From assembly GCA_021781455.1 (NCBI GenBank), contig JAJXWV010000004.1:1-36408 (forward strand): a DNA stretch of 36,408 nt, read 5' to 3'. Made by a program: the position numbers and the translations under genes. The DNA is from Acidobacteriota bacterium. GTDB taxonomy: Bacteria > Acidobacteriota > Thermoanaerobaculia > Gp7-AA8. Below the pieces are notes generated by a model. The model made no database searches and was not told where the DNA came from. It worked only from the letters and a program-made list of their open reading frames with translations. Positions 6,313 to 15,072 of the stretch are shown here, in pieces; the first letter of the stretch is position 1; the number at the start of each line of letters is the position of its first letter.

Positions 6313-8292
6313 CTACTGGCCGCCGACAGCACGGCGTCGCGGCGGAGTCGGGCCGCCGCCCGTCTGAATGTCCTCGATGAAATGCGTCCAGGCATTCTTC
6401 GTCATGTCGTAGGTCCAGAGGTCGCTGAGGAAGAGGCCGTTGTAGCCACCGAAGAGGACGAACTGGTTCTGCGTCGGATCGAAGGTCAGCCCCCCGTTCT
6501 CGCGTCCGGTGGGAAGGGTTGGAGGCTGCAGGTTCGTCCAGGTCTGGGTGCCTCCGTCCCACTTCCACATGTCGTTTGCGTAGACCTGAGTGGTGAGCTG
6601 TCCATTCACGTTGAGACGCATGCCTCCGAACAGGAGCACGGCACCGCTGTTCGGGTCGACGGTGACCTGAGCGCCATAGCGTTGGCCGGGGGTCGCGGTG
6701 ACGCTCTGCATCTGCGTCCAGCCGGTCCCGTCGAAGGACCACATGTCGCTGTAGCGTTCGATGCGGTCGAGCGAGCTCTTCTGGCCGATGCCGCCGTAGA
6801 TGACGGTCTTCTTCATCAGCGGGTCGTACCACATCGAGGCGAGCTCGCGGCCGGTCGGGGTGTGGTTCTTCTGTTGGCTCCAGTTGGTGCCGTCCCACAG
6901 CCAGGTCTGGTCGAGGAAATTGACGTCGTCATAGCCGCCGAACAACACGGTCTTCTTCAGGGTGGGGTCGTAGACCATGCTGCTGAAGCGGCGCTGCGTG
7001 GGCTTGGTCGTCGGATTCTCCGCCGTCCAGGCGCTGCTGCCCGGATCCCATTCGTAAGTCGAGTCGTCGGCGCAGACCACGACCAGGCGTTTGCGATCGG
7101 TGTCGAACGCCGCGGTTGGCGTGCTGCAGTACGAAGGACCGTTGGTGAGGTTCAGCCCGCTCTGGGTCCACCGGCCGTTCTGGTACTGCCAGAAATCGGT
7201 GATGACGTCGGTCTCGTTCTGCCCGCCGAACAGATAGACGGTGTTGGTGGTCGGATCGGTCGCGAACACGAACAGCGATCGCGACGAAGGCGAGAGCGGG
7301 TCGTGCAGCTCGTTCCAGGCGCCATCCTTCAGCGTCAGGGTGGCGCCGCGGGGAAGGCCGAAGGCGAGAGTACCGCCGTACATCATCACCTGCTGGCGGA
7401 GATCGTCGTAGGTCATGGCCTGGCCGGAGAGGCGGTCGGGATCGTTGACCGTGGTCATCTTGGACCAGTTCGCGCCGTCCCACTGCCACGTCTCGCCCGA
7501 TGTGCCGGATGACCCGCACGTTCCGCCGAAGAGAATGACGGTGTCGTCCGTCGACTGGAAGACGATGCCCGCTTCGTTGACGCAGCCCGGCAGTGTGGGT
7601 GGAATGATCTGCTTCCACGTGAACGAGGTCGGGTCATACGAGTACATCAGTGTCTTCTCGCTCGCGTCCATGCCGAGCATCAGCATTTCACGGCGTGAAG
7701 GGTCGTAGACCAGGATCGGGTTGATGACCGTGGGGCCGCTGCTGGCCACCTGGGTCCAGCTGGTGCCGTCGAACTCCCAGGTGTCGTACGTGCCGGTGAG
7801 AGTCTTCCCATCGGCGGCGAAGACGTCGCCACCGAAAAGGACGATGCGATCGCGTGAGGAGTCGTACGCCGCGCCGGCGAGTGCGCGAGCCGTGGGCGAG
7901 GTGGTCGGAGTGATCTCCGTCCAGTCGGTGCCGTCGTAAGTCCAGGTGTCGTTCAGGTTGGTCGCGCCGCTCTTGCCGCCGAACATGACGGTGCGGAAGC
8001 GCGTCGTGTCGTAGACCATGGCGTAGGCCGAGCGGCCCGGCGGCGTGTGCGCGGGAAATCGCTGCACCCAGTGATCGCCAACCCACTCCCAGGTGTCGGA
8101 CAGGTCGTACGCGATCGCCGTTCCGGCGTCGAGCGGCGTGGCTCCCCCGAAAAGGACGGTCCGCGAGGTCTTCGGGTCGAACGTCATCCGCGTCCGCGTG
8201 CGTGCCGACGGATCGGCTGCGAAGACGGCCTGTGCCGCAGCAAAGGCGGCACAGAAGAGGAGTAGGTAACGATTCCGCGTGAACACGCTCAT
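6313..8292 (-). CDS. Secreted kelch-repeat protein
   Basis: This 659-residue protein has an N-terminal signal peptide (hydrophobic stretch about residues 9-25, likely cut after AVFA). Nearly all the rest is kelch-type repeats of about 50 residues. The repeat pattern is YDxxxxxxVLFGG followed by DTWxxDGxxWxQ, with roughly ten or eleven copies, enough for one or two beta-propellers. The tail is a short Gly/Pro/Arg segment ending PPRRRAVGGQ with no membrane anchor or sorting domain. It is probably exported and binds protein or carbohydrate, but no ligand can be read from the sequence. It stands alone with its own terminator. The ATG at 8292 is the only start that leaves an intact signal peptide. 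Confidence 0.88.
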   Translation of the reverse strand: MSVFTRNRYLLLFCAAFAAAQAVFAADPSARTRTRMTFDPKTSRTVLFGGATPLDAGTAIAYDLSDTWEWVGDHWVQRFPAHTPPGRSAYAMVYDTTRFRTVMFGGKSGATNLNDTWTYDGTDWTEITPTTSPTARALAGAAYDSSRDRIVLFGGDVFAADGKTLTGTYDTWEFDGTSWTQVASSGPTVINPILVYDPSRREMLMLGMDASEKTLMYSYDPTSFTWKQIIPPTLPGCVNEAGIVFQSTDDTVILFGGTCGSSGTSGETWQWDGANWSKMTTVNDPDRLSGQAMTYDDLRQQVMMYGGTLAFGLPRGATLTLKDGAWNELHDPLSPSSRSLFVFATDPTTNTVYLFGGQNETDVITDFWQYQNGRWTQSGLNLTNGPSYCSTPTAAFDTDRKRLVVVCADDSTYEWDPGSSAWTAENPTTKPTQRRFSSMVYDPTLKKTVLFGGYDDVNFLDQTWLWDGTNWSQQKNHTPTGRELASMWYDPLMKKTVIYGGIGQKSSLDRIERYSDMWSFDGTGWTQMQSVTATPGQRYGAQVTVDPNSGAVLLFGGMRLNVNGQLTTQVYANDMWKWDGGTQTWTNLQPPTLPTGRENGGLTFDPTQNQFVLFGGYNGLFLSDLWTYDMTKNAWTHFIEDIQTGGGPTPPRRRAVGGQ

Positions 8293-8480
8293 CCGTTGAA
8301 TGATGCCTCTTTGGAATGATCCCTCTTGGGGGAGTTAACTGCTGAACCTTCGCTATTTGCGCCGATTCGCAACCTGAGGGCAGAGAACTAAATTCCGCTG
8401 CAAGTCCGACGATCGGGCGGCCAGAAAGAAACGCTCTGAGCTTACGACAAAGCCGCGTCAACGAACTGAAAAGATGACGG
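8293..8480. other. Upstream region of the kelch gene
   Basis: About 190 bp with somewhat lower GC than the coding regions. It should hold the promoter of the minus-strand kelch gene, but I cannot identify convincing -35 and -10 hexamers. No gene is seen. Confidence 0.5.
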
Positions 8481-8532
8481 CTCCTGGTGCTTGGCTCCTG
8501 GCTCCTTGCTCTTGGCTCTTGGCTCTTGGGGC
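8481..8532. repeat. Heptamer array 3 (CTTGGCT unit), single arm
   Basis: A run of roughly seven degenerate 7-bp CTTGGCT/CCTGGCT units. It lacks a clear opposite arm and lies directly beside array 4. It is a sixth unrelated unit sequence in the same kind of position. Confidence 0.8.
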
Positions 8533-8539
8533 CGCAGCC

Positions 8540-8654
8540 GAGTGCTGAGTACTGAGTGGAATGACCGAATGATTGAGGTCGGACTGCAGGATTCGGGAGC
8601 TGGGATACTCAGTACTCAGTACTCAGCACTCAGTACTCAGCACTCAGTACTCAG
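8540..8654. repeat. Heptamer inverted array 4 (TGAGTNC unit)
   Basis: The short left arm (8540-8559) has CTGAGTN units and the longer right arm (8607-8654) has about seven ACTCAGN units. The spacer is about 47 nt. It lies between two minus-strand genes, upstream of kelch and downstream of thioredoxin. Confidence 0.9.
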
Positions 8655-8655
8655 C

Positions 8656-8790
8656 CGGGATCTGGGGGACGGGGTGGCGCGCTGAATGTGCTGAAACCGC
8701 TCAACGTAGCGCGCCCCCCGCCCACCCAGATTCCTCGCTGACGCTCGGAATGACAAATGCGCGTGTCCACGCCGCTCTCGATTTCTTCAC
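8656..8790. repeat. Dispersed palindromic element, family B
   Basis: The sequence folds on itself: GGATCTGGG and GGGGTGGCGCGCT pair with AGCGCGCC-CCCGCCCACCCAGATTCC. The segment tgaaaccg-ttgaacgtagcgcgcc through ctcggaatgaca recurs with few changes at 18570-18690. The shared cctcgctgacgctcgg end also occurs at 24166-24190. Confidence 0.8.
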
Positions 8791-8796
8791 AGCCTC

Positions 8797-9231
8797 TCAG
8801 CCGAGGTATTGGCGGATGGCCGCTTCGATCTGCGGCCGCGGAACCGCGCCGACGACGCGCCCCCGCTCGACGCCATCCTTGAAGAAGACCAGCAGAGGGA
8901 TGCCCTGCACGTGGAACGCCCCGGACGTGCGAGGGTTCTCGTCGACATTCAGTTTGGCAAAGCGCACGTCGCGCCGTTCGGAAGCGAGCTGCTCGATCAG
9001 AGGACCGATCGTCCGGCATGGCCCGCACCACGCCGCCCAGAAATCGACGACCGTGGCCCGGCCGTCGGCGATCATGGAGCTGAAGTTCGCGTCCGAGAGC
9101 TCGATGGGATGAGCTCCGTCGCCCTGCAGCGGCGCCTTGCAGCGGCCGCAGACCGCCTTCCGTCCGCTCCCTACCGGCGGCACCCGATTGGCCTGACCAC
9201 ACGACGGACAGCGAATGACCTCATCGCTCAT
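8797..9231 (-). CDS. trxC: Thioredoxin 2-like protein with N-terminal zinc ribbon
   Basis: This 144-residue thioredoxin carries an N-terminal zinc-binding segment (CPSC at 8-11, CGRC at 28-31). The thioredoxin fold contains the redox-active WCGPC (68-72). The cis-proline segment is GIPLLVFF (about 110-117). That layout is the thioredoxin 2 (TrxC) pattern: a cytosolic disulfide reductase whose zinc site may respond to oxidation. I placed the start at the ATG at 9231, preceded by AGAAGGAG at good spacing. An upstream in-frame extension runs into a heptamer repeat and is unlikely to be translated. It is divergent from the acetyltransferase gene. Confidence 0.94.
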   Translation of the reverse strand: MSDEVIRCPSCGQANRVPPVGSGRKAVCGRCKAPLQGDGAHPIELSDANFSSMIADGRATVVDFWAAWCGPCRTIGPLIEQLASERRDVRFAKLNVDENPRTSGAFHVQGIPLLVFFKDGVERGRVVGAVPRPQIEAAIRQYLG

Positions 9232-9268
9232 GTTCCGCTCCTTCTGCGAGATCCGCGCCTGTAACGAG

Positions 9269-9333
9269 CGAGCAGCGGGTAGCGGGTAGGACGGGAATCG
9301 CATCTCCTACCCGCTACCCGCTACCCGCTACCT
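9269..9333. repeat. Heptamer inverted array 5 (GCGGGTA unit)
   Basis: Left units AGCGGGT (9269-9290) and right units CTACCCG (9306-9333) pair perfectly over 17 bp, with a spacer of about 15 nt. It lies in a divergent promoter gap between thioredoxin and the acetyltransferase. A terminator role is therefore unlikely. Confidence 0.9.
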
Positions 9334-9352
9334 TCTGGTGTAATCCGGCCGC

Positions 9353-10186
9353 ATGATCCGTCCGCCCTTTCCCGGCGAGCTGGACCGTATCTCGGAGCTC
9401 CTCGGCCGCGCCAATGACGCGCCCTACGACCTTCGCCGCGTGGCGGCCGAGAAGTGCTTTGCTCCCGGCTACGCCGGCGAGACCGTCGTGCGCCTGTACG
9501 ACGAGCGCGACGAGTTACGCGGCATTTCGGTCACGTGCGGACGGACCCTGCGCATCCTGGCCGTCGACCCGGCGCATCGCGGACGCGGCATCGGCAGTGA
9601 GCTGCTGCGGGACGCCGAGCCACGATCGCATGTCGTGTTCGCGGAAGCGGGGAACTACTTCACGCCGGGAGTCGTGGAGGAGGACGCGAGCACGCGCGAG
9701 TTCTTCCGTAACCGCGGCTACATCGAGTCGCGCTGGACGTGGAATCTGGAGAGCCATCACCTGCCCGATTCCCTCCCGGGAGGCGTCAGGCGCGTCGGCC
9801 ATGACGAGCGCGATCGCGTCCTCGACTTCATCGAGCGCGAGTTCGGCGCGATCTGGCGTTTCGAATGCTCGCGCGCCTTCGATCGCCACTTGCCGACGTT
9901 GTTCATCGTCGAATCCGAGGGTGAGGTGGCTGGCTTTGCCGCGCACGACGTCAACAACGCCGGCCTCGGATTCTTCGGTCCGACCGGTGTGGCGAGGCAA
10001 CTGCGTGGCAACGGCTTCGGCCGTCTGCTCCTGCAGGCTTCACTCGCCGATCTTCGACGGCTCGGCTACGGGTCGGCCGTGATCCCCTGGACGGACGCGC
10101 TCGACTTCTACCGCAAGAGCTGCGGCGCCGAAGTGACGCACAAGTTCGTGACCCTGACGCGTGGCCAAATGAAAATTGAAAATTGA
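9353..10186 (+). CDS. Tandem GNAT-family N-acetyltransferase
   Basis: This 277-residue protein has two GNAT domains. The first (about 1-130) contains the acetyl-CoA loop HRGRGIGSELL. The second (about 140-270) has a weaker loop, LRGNGFGRLLL, followed by YGSAVIPWT and a DFYRKSCGAEV segment typical of the end of a GNAT fold. Only the first loop fits the canonical Q/RxxGxG/A pattern well. The substrate cannot be read from sequence. The last residues (about MKIEN) and the stop codon come from heptamer array 6, so the original C-terminus may have been slightly different. No clear ribosome binding site precedes the ATG at 9353, and the nearest upstream sequence is heptamer array 5. Confidence 0.88.
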   Translation: MIRPPFPGELDRISELLGRANDAPYDLRRVAAEKCFAPGYAGETVVRLYDERDELRGISVTCGRTLRILAVDPAHRGRGIGSELLRDAEPRSHVVFAEAGNYFTPGVVEEDASTREFFRNRGYIESRWTWNLESHHLPDSLPGGVRRVGHDERDRVLDFIEREFGAIWRFECSRAFDRHLPTLFIVESEGEVAGFAAHDVNNAGLGFFGPTGVARQLRGNGFGRLLLQASLADLRRLGYGSAVIPWTDALDFYRKSCGAEVTHKFVTLTRGQMKIEN

Positions 10187-10240
10187 AAAACGAGAAAGGA
10201 TCCGCCGCTTTTCTCAATTCTCAATTCTCAATTCTCAATT
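10167..10240. repeat. Heptamer inverted array 6 (CAATTCT/AAAATTG unit)
   Basis: The left arm (10167-10188) has AAAATTG units and the right arm (10211-10240) has four clear CTCAATT units; pairing is imperfect. It begins inside the acetyltransferase reading frame and supplies its stop. It is strongly AT-rich against a GC-rich background. Confidence 0.88.
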
Positions 10241-10263
10241 TCTTTCTTATAGACTCCCGCGTC

Positions 10264-10983
10264 GTGAAGAAGTCATCGACCGCGAAACCAAAACGATCCA
10301 AGCGGCGGCAGCTGTTTCTGCCGCATGCCATCGGGATGACCGGGGGCATCGCTCTGGCCACGGTGGCCTTCTGGTTTTTCAAGAAGCAGGCGGACCACGT
10401 CGTGGCGGGCCGCGCCGATCGCCTCGACGATGTGGTCATGAAGGCGGTCCATCGGGTCGACGAGCCGGCCATCCACGACGTCATGCACTCCATCACACAG
10501 CTCGGCACGCACGCGGCCATCGGAACTGCCGCCGGTCTGACCGCGATCGCCATGTTCCGCAGAGGACGTCATGGGGACGCGTGGACGGTGATGTTCTCCA
10601 CCGGCGGCGCGATGGCCATCAACACGATCCTGAAGAACGTTTTTCAGCGCGAGCGTCCTCAGGAGATGGCGCGGCGGATCAAGTTGCCGAATTCGCACAG
10701 CTTCCCGAGTGGCCATTCCCTGCTCTCCGCAGCGACGTACCCGATCGTGGTTCACCATCTGGTGCAGAGCTCGTCGGTGGCGACGCAGGCTCTGGCACAC
10801 ACGATTGCGGGGCTGACGATCCTCAGCGTCGGGTTCTCGCGCGTCTACTTCGGCGTGCACTTCCCGTCGGACGTACTGGGCGGTTTCGCAGCCGGCTTCG
10901 GCTGGCTGGGGCTGACTTCCCTGTCCCACACCCTCCTCGAGAAGGAGCGGCGCCGGATCTCGATCGCCGCCGAATCGCGGTAA
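10264..10983 (+). CDS. PAP2-family membrane phosphatase
   Basis: This 239-residue integral membrane protein of the type 2 phosphatidic acid phosphatase family has all three catalytic motifs: KNVFQRERP, SFPSGH and SRVYFGVHFPSD. Several hydrophobic segments surround them (for example about residues 22-38 and 82-97). Members remove phosphate from phosphatidate, undecaprenyl diphosphate or similar lipids; the substrate here is unknown. I chose GTG at 10264, after the repeat. An in-frame ATG at 10183 would add 27 residues encoded by heptamer repeat sequence and is unlikely. The N-terminus is lysine/arginine-rich, consistent with a cytoplasmic side. Confidence 0.9.
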   Translation: MKKSSTAKPKRSKRRQLFLPHAIGMTGGIALATVAFWFFKKQADHVVAGRADRLDDVVMKAVHRVDEPAIHDVMHSITQLGTHAAIGTAAGLTAIAMFRRGRHGDAWTVMFSTGGAMAINTILKNVFQRERPQEMARRIKLPNSHSFPSGHSLLSAATYPIVVHHLVQSSSVATQALAHTIAGLTILSVGFSRVYFGVHFPSDVLGGFAAGFGWLGLTSLSHTLLEKERRRISIAAESR

Positions 10984-11197
10984 GCTTTTCGCCTCATTTT
11001 TCCTTCTCAGCGGGGCAGGAAGAATCGAGAATCGGGAAAGGCCGCGGGTGAACGGGGGGTTCGCCCGCCGCCGGCCAGACCCGGTCGTGGCACGGCTGAA
11101 AAGAGAAACGACGGAAAGGTGGGGACGCGTGTACGCGGGGACCGCCCCGGCGGGTCCGCAGAATGCTTCTTCCCGGCACGAGGTTTAGAAAACCACC
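10984..11197 (+). other. Leader region of the 2-oxoglutarate enzyme gene
   Basis: The 214-bp gap contains GC-rich inverted repeats just upstream of the start, for example GGACCGCC / GGCGGGTCC around 11142-11159, and a GCGTGTACGC palindrome near 11126. These could fold in the mRNA leader. I recognise no known riboswitch. There is no strong ribosome binding site before the ATG at 11198. Confidence 0.4.
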
Positions 11198-14100
11198 ATG
11201 TCAGTGACATCGAGTTACGGCGCGAACATCGCCTTCATCGAGGAGCTCTGGGAGAAGTACCGCTCGGATCCTCTTTCGGTGAGCACGAGCTGGCGCGAGT
11301 TCTTCCAGGATTACCAGCCGCAGCTCGAGGAAGAGTTCGGCGAGGATTTCGCGCAGGAGCAGGCAGTCAACCGCACGGTGGCGGCCACGGCAGCAGCTCC
11401 CGCCGCGGTCAGCGCTCCCCAACCCCCGCCCTCCCCCACCCCCGCACCCGCCCGTCCCGCCCCCGCCGCCCGTCCGACGCCTGTGCCGCCGCCGGCCGCG
11501 GAAGCGACGGCGGTCCCATTGCGCGGTGCTGCATCGAAGATCGTCCAGAACATGGAGGCGTCGCTGCAGGTCCCGACCGCGACGTCGATCCGCAACATCC
11601 CCGTCAAGGCGCTCGAGGAGAACCGGCGCGTCATCAACAACCATCTGGCTCTGGTCGGCCAGCCGAAGGCTTCGTTCACGCACATCATTGCCTGGGCGAT
11701 CGTGCTCGCGGCCAAAGAGTATCCACGGATGAACTCCGGGTTCGCGATGCAGGACGGCACGCCCGTTCGCGTCGACCGTGAGGACATCAACCTCGGCATC
11801 GCCATCGACGTGGAGAAGAAGGACGGCTCGCGCTCGCTGATGGTTCCGAACATCAAACGCGCGCAGGCGATGGACTTTGCGCTATTTCTCAAGACCTACA
11901 ACGACATCGTCCGCAAGGCCCGCAACAACGCCCTCGAGGTCTCCGACTTCGAAGGGACGACGCTCTCGCTCACGAATCCCGGGACGATCGGGACGGTCGC
12001 TTCCGTGCCGCGGCTGATGCAGACGCAGGGCGCGATCATCGCCACGGGCCAGATCGATTACCCGGCCGAGTACTCCGCCGCCGATCCGACCGTGCTGGCC
12101 GATCTGGGCATCTCGAAAGTGATGACGATGACGTCGACCTACGACCATCGCATCATCCAGGGTGCGGAATCGGGAGCGTTCCTGGCGCGGGTCCACGAGC
12201 TGCTCATCGGGACCGACGAGTTCTACGACAACCTCTATCGCGACCTGCGCATCCCCTACGAGCCGGTGCGATGGGCGAAGGATCGGGCGCGCTTCGCGGA
12301 CGCGGACGACGCCACGGCACGCGAAGCGCGCGTCCTGCAGATGATCAATGCCTATCGCGTGCGCGGTCACCTGCTGGCCGACCTCGACCCGCTGGAGTAC
12401 GAAGTCAAGCGCCATCCCGAGCTCGATCCCGCCTTTTACGGGCTGACGATCTGGGATCTCGACCGCGAATTCGTCTGCGCCGGCTTGTGCGGCAAGACGC
12501 GCGCGAAACTGCGCGACATTCTCGACACCCTTCGCGAGACGTACTGCGGGAAGCTCGGCCCGGAATACATGCACATCCAGGAGACGGTGCAGAAGCGCTG
12601 GCTTCAGGATCGGATGGAGCCGACGCGCAACCAGCAGCCGCTCGATCTCGAGACCAAGCGCCGCATCCTGCTGATGCTCAACGACGCCGAGGCCTTCGAG
12701 CGCTTTCTGCACACGAAGTACGTCGGCCACAAGCGTTTTTCGCTCGAAGGAGCGGAGACGCTGATCCCGATGCTGGACTATCTGTTCAACGAAGCCACCG
12801 CTGCCGGCGTGCAGGAGTCTGTGATGGGCATGGCCCATCGCGGCCGGCTCAACGTCCTGGCGAACATCCTGGGCAAGTCGTACGAAAAGATCTTTCACGA
12901 ATTCGAAGGCGACATCGATCCGAACACGACTCAGGGATCGGGGGACGTGAAGTACCACCTCGGCGCCGAGGGGACGCACGACGCGCCGGCCGGCGGAGCG
13001 CTGAAGCTGACGCTCGCTTCGAATCCATCCCATCTCGAGGCCGTCGATCCGATCGTCGAGGGCATGGCGCGGGCGAAGCAGAAGCTGGTCGGCGACAGGG
13101 ACCGCTCCCGCGTGCTTCCCGTGCTGATCCACGGCGATGCCGCGTTCGCCGGACAGGGCGTCGTCGCCGAGACGCTGAACCTTTCGCAGCTGCAGGGCTA
13201 CCGCACCGGCGGCACAGTGCACATCGTCATCAACAACCAGATCGGTTTCACGACCGGTCCCGAGTCGGCGCGCTCCTCGATGTACGCGACCGACGTCGCG
13301 AAAGGAGTGCAGGCTCCGATCTTCCACGTCAACGGTGATGACCCCGAGGCCTGCATCCGGGCCATGAACCTGGCCTACGGTTTTCGCCAGCAGTTCCACA
13401 AGGACGTGGTCATCGACATGGTCTGCTATCGCCGGCACGGCCACAACGAAGGCGACGAGCCGTCATTGACTCAGCCGCGGATGTACAAGGCCATCAAAGA
13501 GCATCGGTCGGTCCGGAAGATCTACACCGAGCAGCTGCTGCGCAAGGGCGACATCGGTCCGAAGGAAGCCGAGCAGTGGCTCGACCAGTTCCAGGCCAAG
13601 CTGCAGGAGGCCTTTGACCGCACGCGCGAGGAGTCGAAGCCGCAGGACGAGAGCGACCCGCTGTACAGCGACGAGGAGATCACGGGATTCCAGACCCGGC
13701 CCTCGCCCGATACGTCCGTGTCTCGCGAAGAACTGCAGAGGATCGGCGATGCTCTGACGACCACGCCCGGCGAGTTCACGCTGCATCCGAAGCTCAAGCC
13801 GATCATCACGCGCCGGCGGGCGATGGCCGAAGGCAAGGAGATGGTGGACTGGGCGTTCGCCGAGCTGCTGGCCTTCGGGACTCTGTTGCTCGACGGGTTC
13901 CGAGTGCGGCTCTCCGGCCAGGACAGCGGCCGCGGCACGTTCTCGCAGCGGCATGCTCTCCTCTTCAATTACATGACGGGCGAGGGCTACGTGCCGCTGA
14001 ACGCGCTGGCCAACGAGGCGAAAGCGGCGACGCGGGCCGATCCCGTGGTCGCCAACAGCACCATTGCGCACGAAGTCGACTTCGCCGTCTACGACTCGCT

Positions 14101-14920
14101 GCTCTCCGAGTACGGCGTGGTCGGATTCGAGTACGGCTACTCGGTCGCTGATCCGGGTGCCCTGGTGATGTGGGAAGCGCAATTCGGCGACTTCATGAAC
14201 GGCGCGCAGATCGTCATCGACCAGTTCGTGTCGAGCGCCGAGGAGAAGTGGGGACAGCACAGCGGGCTGGTGATGCTCCTGCCGCACGGTTATGAAGGCC
14301 AGGGACCGGAGCACTCCAGTGCCCGCATCGAGCGCTTCCTCACTCTTTGTGCCGAAGGCAACATGCAGGTCGTCTATCCCACGACGCCCGCGCAGTACTT
14401 CCACGTGCTGCGGCGGCAGATGTCGAACAGCCCGCGCAAGCCGCTGATCGTGATGACACCGAAATCGCTGTTGCGGCTTCCGGCAGCGGTCTCGTCGATC
14501 GACGAGCTGGCTCACGGGCGGTTCGAGCCGGTCCTGACCGATCGCGAGATCGGCGGCGGCGACGTGACGCGCGTCGTACTGACGGCCGGGAAGGTCTACT
14601 ACGACGCCAGGGCGGCGCGCGACAAGGCCGGGGCGAATGTGCCGATCATCCGTATCGAGCAGTTCTATCCGTTTCCGCAGCCGATGATCGCGGCAGCGCT
14701 GAAGAGCTATCCGAGCGCGACCGAGGTGATCTGGTTGCAGGAAGAGCCGCGAAACATGGGGGCCTGGCCGTTCCTGCACGAGTACCTGCAGGCGCTCGTG
14801 GGCGGGAATCAGAAGGTGACGTACGTCGGACGTCCGCTCTCCGCGGCCCCGGCGACCGGATCGCATCACCGTCACGAGGCGCAGCAGCAGGCGCTGGTGA
14901 ATCAGGCCATCGGAATCTAA
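11198..14920 (+). CDS. kgd: Multifunctional 2-oxoglutarate dehydrogenase/decarboxylase, E2-E1 fusion (Kgd/OdhA type)
   Basis: This 1240-residue enzyme of the citric acid cycle has the domain order of mycobacterial Kgd and corynebacterial OdhA. It has a short E1-type N-terminal segment (1-45, ELWEKYRSDPLSVSTSWREF), a Pro/Ala linker (about 60-105), an E2 acyltransferase catalytic domain (about 110-345, catalytic His317 in TYDHRIIQG) and a full thiamine-diphosphate E1 domain (about 370-1240). The E1 part has MGMAHRGRLNVLANI, HGDAAFAGQG (646-647 begin the cofactor motif) and NNQIGFTT. There is no lipoyl domain, so a separate lipoylated E2 would be needed for full dehydrogenase flux. No partner subunit is nearby. 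The fused form is best known from Actinobacteria. Confidence 0.97.
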   Translation: MSVTSSYGANIAFIEELWEKYRSDPLSVSTSWREFFQDYQPQLEEEFGEDFAQEQAVNRTVAATAAAPAAVSAPQPPPSPTPAPARPAPAARPTPVPPPAAEATAVPLRGAASKIVQNMEASLQVPTATSIRNIPVKALEENRRVINNHLALVGQPKASFTHIIAWAIVLAAKEYPRMNSGFAMQDGTPVRVDREDINLGIAIDVEKKDGSRSLMVPNIKRAQAMDFALFLKTYNDIVRKARNNALEVSDFEGTTLSLTNPGTIGTVASVPRLMQTQGAIIATGQIDYPAEYSAADPTVLADLGISKVMTMTSTYDHRIIQGAESGAFLARVHELLIGTDEFYDNLYRDLRIPYEPVRWAKDRARFADADDATAREARVLQMINAYRVRGHLLADLDPLEYEVKRHPELDPAFYGLTIWDLDREFVCAGLCGKTRAKLRDILDTLRETYCGKLGPEYMHIQETVQKRWLQDRMEPTRNQQPLDLETKRRILLMLNDAEAFERFLHTKYVGHKRFSLEGAETLIPMLDYLFNEATAAGVQESVMGMAHRGRLNVLANILGKSYEKIFHEFEGDIDPNTTQGSGDVKYHLGAEGTHDAPAGGALKLTLASNPSHLEAVDPIVEGMARAKQKLVGDRDRSRVLPVLIHGDAAFAGQGVVAETLNLSQLQGYRTGGTVHIVINNQIGFTTGPESARSSMYATDVAKGVQAPIFHVNGDDPEACIRAMNLAYGFRQQFHKDVVIDMVCYRRHGHNEGDEPSLTQPRMYKAIKEHRSVRKIYTEQLLRKGDIGPKEAEQWLDQFQAKLQEAFDRTREESKPQDESDPLYSDEEITGFQTRPSPDTSVSREELQRIGDALTTTPGEFTLHPKLKPIITRRRAMAEGKEMVDWAFAELLAFGTLLLDGFRVRLSGQDSGRGTFSQRHALLFNYMTGEGYVPLNALANEAKAATRADPVVANSTIAHEVDFAVYDSLLSEYGVVGFEYGYSVADPGALVMWEAQFGDFMNGAQIVIDQFVSSAEEKWGQHSGLVMLLPHGYEGQGPEHSSARIERFLTLCAEGNMQVVYPTTPAQYFHVLRRQMSNSPRKPLIVMTPKSLLRLPAAVSSIDELAHGRFEPVLTDREIGGGDVTRVVLTAGKVYYDARAARDKAGANVPIIRIEQFYPFPQPMIAAALKSYPSATEVIWLQEEPRNMGAWPFLHEYLQALVGGNQKVTYVGRPLSAAPATGSHHRHEAQQQALVNQAIGI

Positions 14921-15072
14921 AGAGGGCGGACATCCTCCCCAACCTTGTCATCCGTTAAGGGATTTGTTCGCGGTTTCTCGCCCCCTCATCCGCCTTCGGC
15001 ACCTTCGCTCCCGCTTTAGGGGGCGATCCTGCGATCGCCCAGAGGCCTCCCTGACGCTCGCGCTGGCAACTC
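14921..15072. repeat. Convergent gap with dispersed repeat fragments
   Basis: The stretch tccgccttcggcaccttc (14989-15006) is identical to 24011-24028. It is followed by a GGCGATC / GATCGCC hairpin near 15021-15039 and by ctccctgacgctcg, a short piece of family B. It lies between two converging genes and may help end transcription, though no U-tract is present. Confidence 0.65.

Noticed and set aside
11882-14875. Two long minus-strand frames (520 and 470 codons) opposite the 2-oxoglutarate enzyme
   Set aside because: The plus-strand protein has full catalytic motifs throughout; the antisense frames have none.
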